From an uncultured Caryophanales bacterium (GTDB lineage Bacteria; Bacillota_I; Bacilli_A; RF39; UBA660): 18,358 nucleotides of DNA. The notes beneath the pieces were generated by a model that did not search any database, was not told where the DNA came from, and saw nothing but the letters and a program-made list of their open reading frames with translations. The stretch covers positions 1-18,358 of the forward strand of contig CAMIXP010000012.1 of the NCBI GenBank assembly GCA_946402785.1, read 5' to 3'. How positions within the stretch are numbered: position 1 is the first letter of the stretch; each line of letters opens with the position of its first letter. Of this stretch, positions 14,009-18,358 are shown piece by piece. The position numbers and the translations under genes are program-made.

Positions 14009-15556
14009 ATGAATAAGAAAAATGAAAAATATTACATTTCAACCGCAATTGCTTATACTTCTGGTAAACCTCATATTGGAAATACATATGAGATTGTTTT
14101 AGCTGATGCAATTGCAAGATTTAAGAGATTACAAGGATACGATGTTTATTTTCAAACTGGTACTGATGAACATGGTGAAAAGATTGAATTGAAAGCAAAA
14201 GATGCAGGTGTTTCTCCACAAGCATTTGTAGATGAAAAAGCAGCTGAAATTCAACGTATTTGGGATATTATGAATACGAGTTATGATCGTTTTGTACGTA
14301 CTACTGATAAACATCATGAAGAGGTTGTTCAACATATCTTTAAGTATATGTTTGATAAGGGAGATATTTATCTAGGAAAGTATGAAGGATGGTATTGTAC
14401 TCCTGATGAATCTTTCTGGACCGATAGTCAAGTAGTTAAAAATGAAGATGGTAAGATTGTATGTCCTGATTGTGGAAGAGAAGTTGAAAAGAAGAGTGAG
14501 GAAGCTTATTTCTTTAAACTTTCTAAATATCAAAAGCAATTAGAGGAGTATATTGAGACTCACCCAGATTTTATTCAACCAGTTGCTCGTAAGAATGAAA
14601 TGATTAATAACTTTATTAAACCTGGCCTTCAAGATTTATGCGTTTCTCGTACTTCTTTTAGTTGGGGAATCCCTGTAGACTTTGATCCAAAGCATGTAGT
14701 TTATGTATGGTTAGATGCTTTAACAAACTATATTACTAATATTGGTTATGATACAGATGGTGGAAATGAAGAATTTCAATATAAATGGCCAGCTGATCTT
14801 CATTTAATTGGTAAAGATATTATTCGTTTCCATACGATTTATTGGCCTTGCTTCTTAATGAGCTTAGATGTACCTCTTCCAAAACAAGTATTTGGACATC
14901 CTTGGTTAATTATGAGTGATGGAAAGATGAGTAAATCTAGAGGAAATGTTATTTATGCAGATGATTTAGTAAATGAATTTGGAGTAGATGCTGTTCGTTA
15001 TTATTTCTTGCATGAAATTCCTTTTGCTAGTGATGGCGTATTTACTCGTGATTTATTGATTGAAAGAATTAATGGAGATCTTGCTAATATATTAGGTAAC
15101 TTAGTACAAAGAACGATTTCTATGGGAAATAAGTATTTCGAAGGAAAAGTTGCTAATAAAAATGTTACTGATACGATGGATAAAGAATTTATTGATTCTA
15201 TTAACAAACTAGAAAGTGCTGTTACGGATAAAATGGATAAATTACAAATTAGTGATGCTATTACAGAAATCTTTAATGTACTTCGTGCAAGTAATAAATA
15301 TATTGATGAGACAACCCCTTGGGTTCTTGCTAAAGATGAGAATTTAAAAGATCGTTTAGAGACAGTATTATATAACTTATTGGAATCTATTCGTGTATGT
15401 GGTGTTTTATTAGAACCATTTTTACCTGAAACAAGTGGTAAAATCTTAGAACAAATTCATACGGAACATAAAGAGATGGAATACTTAAAAGATAATACTT
15501 ATGAATTGGGAACACCTAGTCCATTATTTATGAGAATTGACACTACAAAAGAATAA
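14009..15556 (+). CDS. metG: Methionyl-tRNA synthetase
   Basis: MetRS charges tRNA-Met and initiator tRNA. The 515-residue class I enzyme has the HIGH-type motif PHIGN (21-25), the KMSKS loop (306-310) and the family blocks TDEHGEKIELKA, RKNEMINNFIKPGL, SRTSFSWGIPV and YVWLDALTNY. In the connective-peptide metal region WYCTPDE keeps Cys130 but has Asp133 where a second Cys is common; CPDC supplies Cys152 and Cys155, so one of four zinc ligands is missing. The C-terminal Trbp111-like tRNA-binding domain of longer enzymes such as B. subtilis MetS (about 660 residues) is absent. Start ATG 14009 follows GAGGAG (13996-14001). Expression is governed by the Met T-box upstream, and a terminator overlaps the stop. 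Confidence 0.97.
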   Translation: MNKKNEKYYISTAIAYTSGKPHIGNTYEIVLADAIARFKRLQGYDVYFQTGTDEHGEKIELKAKDAGVSPQAFVDEKAAEIQRIWDIMNTSYDRFVRTTDKHHEEVVQHIFKYMFDKGDIYLGKYEGWYCTPDESFWTDSQVVKNEDGKIVCPDCGREVEKKSEEAYFFKLSKYQKQLEEYIETHPDFIQPVARKNEMINNFIKPGLQDLCVSRTSFSWGIPVDFDPKHVVYVWLDALTNYITNIGYDTDGGNEEFQYKWPADLHLIGKDIIRFHTIYWPCFLMSLDVPLPKQVFGHPWLIMSDGKMSKSRGNVIYADDLVNEFGVDAVRYYFLHEIPFASDGVFTRDLLIERINGDLANILGNLVQRTISMGNKYFEGKVANKNVTDTMDKEFIDSINKLESAVTDKMDKLQISDAITEIFNVLRASNKYIDETTPWVLAKDENLKDRLETVLYNLLESIRVCGVLLEPFLPETSGKILEQIHTEHKEMEYLKDNTYELGTPSPLFMRIDTTKE

Positions 15557-15578
15557 GCGTGAAACTTATTCTTTTTTT
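15551..15578 (+). terminator. Intrinsic terminator of metG, overlapping its stop codon
   Basis: GAATAAG (15551-15557) / CTTATTC (15565-15571) with loop CGTGAAA and seven T (15572-15578). The metG TAA (15554-15556) is inside the 5' arm. Outer A/T pairs extend the stem. Confidence 0.87.
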
Positions 15579-15582
15579 GTTA

Positions 15583-15588
15583 TATAAT
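15583..15588 (+). promoter_or_regulatory. Probable -10 element for tatD
   Basis: Consensus TATAAT at 15583-15588, just past the metG terminator and directly before the tatD ribosome site. No convincing -35 is present at 16-18 bp, because that stretch is terminator stem. Transcription from about 15595 would give a leader of only about 12 nt. Confidence 0.45.
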
Positions 15589-15605
15589 GAAACAGGAGGG
15601 ATACT

Positions 15606-16361
15606 ATGTTTATTGATACCCATTGTCATTTATCTTTAGAAGATTATGATGATATTGATATTGTATTAAAAGAGAATCGTGAGGCAGGAATTGATAAGAT
15701 TATTATTTCTGGTTGTACGAGAGAATCCATTGTAGAGACTCTTTCTTATATTGATGTATATGAGGATGTATATGCAACGATTGGTTATCATCCTAGTGAA
15801 GCATTGATTACATCGGATGATGATTTATCGTTATTAGAAAAGCAAATTCAGCATCATAAAGTTGTTGGAATTGGTGAAATCGGATTAGATTATCACTATG
15901 GAAAAGAGGATATTTTAGAGCAACAGGATTTATTTCGTAAGCAAATGAATCTAGCACAAAAGTATCATTTACCTGTTGTGATTCATAGTAGAGATGCAAC
16001 AGAAGATACCATTCGTATTTTAAAAGAATATCCTAATGTTAAAGGAGATATTCATTGTTTTAGTGGTAGTTTAGAAACTGCTCGTATTTACTTATCTATG
16101 GGTTATTATTTAGGTATTGGTGGGGTTGTTACTTTTAAAAATAGTAAATTAGGTTCTGTTATTCAAGAAATAGGTCTTGATTCTATTTTATTAGAAACAG
16201 ATAGCCCTTATCTTGCACCTGAACCAAATCGTGGTAAGAAAAATAGTTCTAAATATATTCCAGATATAGCTAAAAAACTAGGAGAATTACTTGATCTTTC
16301 TATTGATGAAGTGTCTAGAAAGACTCTTCAAAATACAAATCGTTTGTTTGACTTACAGTAG
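15606..16361 (+). CDS. tatD: TatD-family metal-dependent hydrolase (DNase)
   Basis: TatD proteins are TIM-barrel metal-dependent nucleases linked to DNA repair and DNA turnover. The 251-residue product shows all metal-site signatures: FIDTHCHL (His6, His8), GEIGLDYHY (Glu91), VIHSRDA, GDIHCFSG and LLETDSPYLAP. AGGAGGG (15594-15600) precedes the ATG by 5 bases. It follows metG, as yabD follows metS in B. subtilis; the next genes there (rnmV, ksgA) are not in this window, where a surface-protein locus begins instead. The natural substrate here is inferred from the family only. Confidence 0.95.
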   Translation: MFIDTHCHLSLEDYDDIDIVLKENREAGIDKIIISGCTRESIVETLSYIDVYEDVYATIGYHPSEALITSDDDLSLLEKQIQHHKVVGIGEIGLDYHYGKEDILEQQDLFRKQMNLAQKYHLPVVIHSRDATEDTIRILKEYPNVKGDIHCFSGSLETARIYLSMGYYLGIGGVVTFKNSKLGSVIQEIGLDSILLETDSPYLAPEPNRGKKNSSKYIPDIAKKLGELLDLSIDEVSRKTLQNTNRLFDLQ

Positions 16362-16404
16362 TTTTTGTGTTAATGTATAAGAAGATAATGGGTTGGTGAT
16401 TTGG

Positions 16405-16989
16405 ATGACGAAAAAGAACATGCGATACGTTTTTAATCTAGTTGTTGTCATTATTGTTTTATTTGCTTGTTCTGTTGGATTTGCGGTATTACTTAAGAGT
16501 AATGTCAAGAATGGACAAGATCCTGTAAGAGAAATTGATGTTACAATGGTATCTGAAAAAAAGAATATTACTATTAAAAATATCATTTCTGTTTCTGATG
16601 AATTTGGAAAAGGAATTCAAGAAGAAAACAATGGTGCTTTTGGTTATTTAAATTTTGATATTGTGAATCATACCGATTACGATCGTGGATTTGAAATATA
16701 TATTACAGAAGATACTTCTACTGAAAAGAAATTAAATGGTCATTATATAAATTTTTACTTAACGGATTTTACGGATAAACCAGTAATGGGATTTACGGAT
16801 AATAAATTACCTACTTATTATGATTTGAAAATTCTATCTGATAAAGCGGATAGTAGGGTTTTATATTCAGGAATTATACTTGCTAATTCTAAGAGACAAT
16901 ATACTTTACGTGTATGGATTGCTGATACATATATCATTGATAATGAAGAAAAAGAATTTTCATTTACCATTCGAGCAAGAGCTGTATAG
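16405..16989 (+). CDS. Membrane-anchored extracellular protein, TasA/SipW-locus-like (1)
   Basis: A 194-residue protein of unknown family. MTKKNMRYVFN is followed by one hydrophobic segment (about residues 8-30), then a polar region that probably lies outside the cell and is rich in beta-type alternation (GYLNFDIVNHTDYDRGFEIYI). No clear AxA cleavage site is seen, so it may remain anchored or be cut by the signal peptidase encoded downstream. The last 29 residues (YTLRVWIADTY to RARAV) align without gaps with the last 29 of the next gene (YRLRIWLSEEA to HADVK), marking the two as paralogues. ATG 16405 is preferred because GGTGAT (16395-16400) serves as ribosome site; the TTG at 16393 would overlap it. 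A weak -10-like TATAAG lies at 16376-16381. Confidence 0.72.
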   Translation: MTKKNMRYVFNLVVVIIVLFACSVGFAVLLKSNVKNGQDPVREIDVTMVSEKKNITIKNIISVSDEFGKGIQEENNGAFGYLNFDIVNHTDYDRGFEIYITEDTSTEKKLNGHYINFYLTDFTDKPVMGFTDNKLPTYYDLKILSDKADSRVLYSGIILANSKRQYTLRVWIADTYIIDNEEKEFSFTIRARAV

Positions 16990-16997
16990 GAGGAAAT

Positions 16998-17600
16998 ATG
17001 AAAAATAAAAAGGGAAAAGAATTATCTGCAGGTTTTTGGATTTTTATTATTTCTTTATGTGTGATTTTAACAGCTGTTTTTACAGTTAGTTTAATTGTTT
17101 TTCATAATCGTGAACCTGAGGTTGTAGAAAAAGAAAAAGATGGTGGATACGTTACTCTTAATTATACGAGTGAAGCTAATGTATTAACGATATTGGGTGC
17201 TGTTCCTACAGCTGATGCTGTTGGTATGAAGAATATGGCAGAGGGACAGTATTTTGATTTCTCTGTTGATGTAGATTTACAAGATGCTCCCAAAGTAGAA
17301 TATGAAATATCTATTATTCGTGATAAGACAGTATCTACAATTTCTGATAATGATATTCGTATTTATCTAGAAAAAGAAGAAAGTGGTACTTATACGAAAA
17401 TCTTTGGTCCAGAGAAATATACTCCTGCAAAGAATTATTCTTCTGTAGGGTCTGAACCAGGAAGTATGGTTCTTACAAATGTTAAAAAGATTAAATCTGG
17501 AACAGATAACTATCGTTTAAGAATATGGCTTTCAGAAGAGGCTTTAACAACAGGTGGTAGTTATTCTGTAGACATTGATATTCATGCAGATGTGAAATAA
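16998..17600 (+). CDS. Membrane-anchored extracellular protein, TasA/SipW-locus-like (2)
   Basis: A 200-residue paralogue of the preceding gene, 8 bp downstream, with AGGAGG (16988-16993) overlapping the upstream stop, so the two are co-translated. A short basic N-terminus (MKNKKGKELSAG) leads to one membrane segment (about residues 13-35), then an acidic exposed domain with predicted strands (FDFSVDVDL, KVEYEISIIRD, DIRIYLEKEE) and the shared C-terminal block YRLRIWLSEEA to DIDIHADVK. The fold is probably a beta sandwich like that of secreted surface or fibre subunits; this is inferred. No sorting motif (LPxTG) is present. A terminator follows immediately. Confidence 0.72.
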   Translation: MKNKKGKELSAGFWIFIISLCVILTAVFTVSLIVFHNREPEVVEKEKDGGYVTLNYTSEANVLTILGAVPTADAVGMKNMAEGQYFDFSVDVDLQDAPKVEYEISIIRDKTVSTISDNDIRIYLEKEESGTYTKIFGPEKYTPAKNYSSVGSEPGSMVLTNVKKIKSGTDNYRLRIWLSEEALTTGGSYSVDIDIHADVK

Positions 17601-17630
17601 AAAGAAGTGTCAAGTTGACTTCTTTTTTTT
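17601..17630 (+). terminator. Intrinsic terminator after the paired surface-protein genes
   Basis: AAAGAAG(T) (17601-17608) pairs with (A)CTTCTTT (17618-17625), with additional TCAA/TTGA pairing inside, and the T run continues to 17630. It starts at the base after the stop codon. Confidence 0.82.
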
Positions 17631-17662
17631 GTCTATTTCTATCCTTTTTATCGTGTAAATAT

Positions 17663-17668
17663 TATAAT
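17663..17668 (+). promoter_or_regulatory. Probable -10 element for the signal peptidase gene
   Basis: Consensus TATAAT at 17663-17668, after the terminator and 12 bases before AGGAGG (17680-17685). No strong -35 is recognisable. It implies separate transcription from the two surface-protein genes. Confidence 0.5.
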
Positions 17669-17693
17669 ATGATTAGGATAGGAGGTATTTAGA

Positions 17694-18296
17694 ATGACTA
17701 TAGCAAGTAAACAGTTTCTTTATAAAGTTCAATATTTGTCTTATTTTGTTTTTCGTGCATTTTTGATTGCTATCTTTTGTTTATTAGTCCTTCTAGGTAT
17801 CTTTTTTGCTGTATACTTTGGGGATTTATTCCTTAATGTAAAAACGGGTAATTATAGTAGTCCTATCTTTAATGGATATGTAATTGTATCTCAAAGTATG
17901 GTTCCTACTATCAATATTAATGATGCAATTGTTGTTAAGAGAGAAACAAATGATAAGTATAATATAGGTGATATTATTAGTTTCTTTTCTACGGAATATG
18001 ATAAAGAAGGAATTATTATCACTCATCGTATTATTGATAAGAGAAATATAGATGATTCTACTTCTAACTATCGTACAAAAGGAGATAATAATCCGGTTGC
18101 AGATCGAAAGAATGTTACTACTTCTAATATCTATGGAAAAGTATTTTTAATTATTCCTAAATTGGGTTATGTTCAATCCTTTTTATCTCAACCAGTACAC
18201 TTTATTATTTGTATTATCATTCCTGCTATTATTGTTATTATTTATGATGGAATGAGGATTGTTGGAGCATTGAGAAGAGCGAGAGAAAATTATTAA
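17694..18296 (+). CDS. Signal peptidase I, SipW/ER-type (Ser/His)
   Basis: A membrane protease of family S26 that removes signal peptides on the outer face of the membrane. The 200-residue protein has a transmembrane segment at about residues 18-42, the nucleophile motif SQSMVPT (Ser68) and a second membrane segment near the C-terminus (about 167-186) with a basic tail. The second catalytic block is ITHRII, with His111 in place of the Lys of ordinary bacterial signal peptidases, followed by YRTKGDNNP (Asp131). This Ser/His arrangement defines the SipW/ER-type subfamily, which in Bacillus matures TasA and related fibre proteins. The two anchored proteins just upstream are plausible substrates. 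Start: AGGAGG at 17680-17685, 8 bases before ATG. Confidence 0.9.
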   Translation: MTIASKQFLYKVQYLSYFVFRAFLIAIFCLLVLLGIFFAVYFGDLFLNVKTGNYSSPIFNGYVIVSQSMVPTININDAIVVKRETNDKYNIGDIISFFSTEYDKEGIIITHRIIDKRNIDDSTSNYRTKGDNNPVADRKNVTTSNIYGKVFLIIPKLGYVQSFLSQPVHFIICIIIPAIIVIIYDGMRIVGALRRARENY

Positions 18297-18318
18297 AAGT
18301 TTTCTTTCTTTTTTTTTG
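18284..18318 (+). terminator. Weak candidate terminator after the signal peptidase gene
   Basis: A short AGAAAA (18284-18289) / TTTTCT (18300-18305) stem overlaps the end of the gene and is followed by a T-rich tract (18306-18317). The stem is short and all but one pair are A/T, so this is tentative. A TATAAT at 18328-18333 beyond it could start the next transcript. Confidence 0.4.
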
Positions 18319-18358
18319 CTTGTAGTTTATAATAATTTTCAATTGGTTTTTCAAAAGA

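Noticed and set aside
15551..15571. CGTGAAAC in the metG terminator as half a parS site
   Set aside because: It is the loop of a clear hairpin terminator and has no matching left half.
1..18358. UGA-as-tryptophan code
   Set aside because: Several genes end cleanly in TGA with the next gene overlapping or adjacent, and Trp is encoded by TGG throughout.

Overview
The window is 18.4 kb of AT-rich, densely coding DNA with every convincing gene on the + strand. It looks chromosomal and close to the replication origin of a low-GC Firmicute. Gene content and order (gyrA, SRP RNA, tadA, dnaX, ybaB, recR, holB, ricT, trmN6, rsmI, pth, mfd, metG, tatD) correspond to the origin-proximal segment of Bacillus subtilis, but compacted: counterparts of tmk, darA, bofA, yabA and yazA are absent from their expected places. 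TGA is used as an ordinary stop (dnaX, trmN6, rsmI, the gene after mfd), so this is not code-4 Mycoplasma. The SRP RNA is the short 4.5S-like form without an Alu domain. Together this suggests an uncultured Bacilli/Erysipelotrichia- or RF39-like lineage; that placement is inference.

Region 1 (1-2627): the 3' three quarters of gyrA, entered just before the catalytic-tyrosine motif, ends in a terminator built over its own stop codon. The next ~280 bp hold no gene but are highly structured. Three parS palindromes of the ParB/Spo0J type alternate with palindromes resembling the binding site of Noc, the ParB paralogue, in a tandem composite repeat (2264-2452). The SRP RNA gene follows.

Region 2 (2627-13623): tadA with its own terminator, then a promoter and a tightly packed run of ten genes, dnaX-ybaB-recR-holB-ricT-trmN6-rsmI-pth-mfd-unknown. 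The run joins the clamp loader, recombinational repair, RNA processing, tRNA/rRNA modification, ribosome rescue and transcription-coupled repair. The dnaX linker contains two further, perfect Noc-type sites inside the reading frame, 57 bp apart, using rare codons.

Region 3 (13620-16361): a methionine-specific T-box riboswitch with its own promoter controls metG. A possible 37-codon leader ORF lies between the riboswitch terminator and metG. After a terminator comes tatD.

Region 4 (16405-18358): two related, membrane-anchored, probably beta-rich extracellular proteins, then a Ser/His (SipW/ER-type) signal peptidase. The arrangement recalls TasA/SipW-type surface-fibre loci, and the locus may continue beyond the window.

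The most unusual feature is the interleaved parS/Noc-type array near the origin together with the Noc-type sites embedded in dnaX: DNA-level chromosome-segregation and division-control signals, one set of which lies inside a replication gene.
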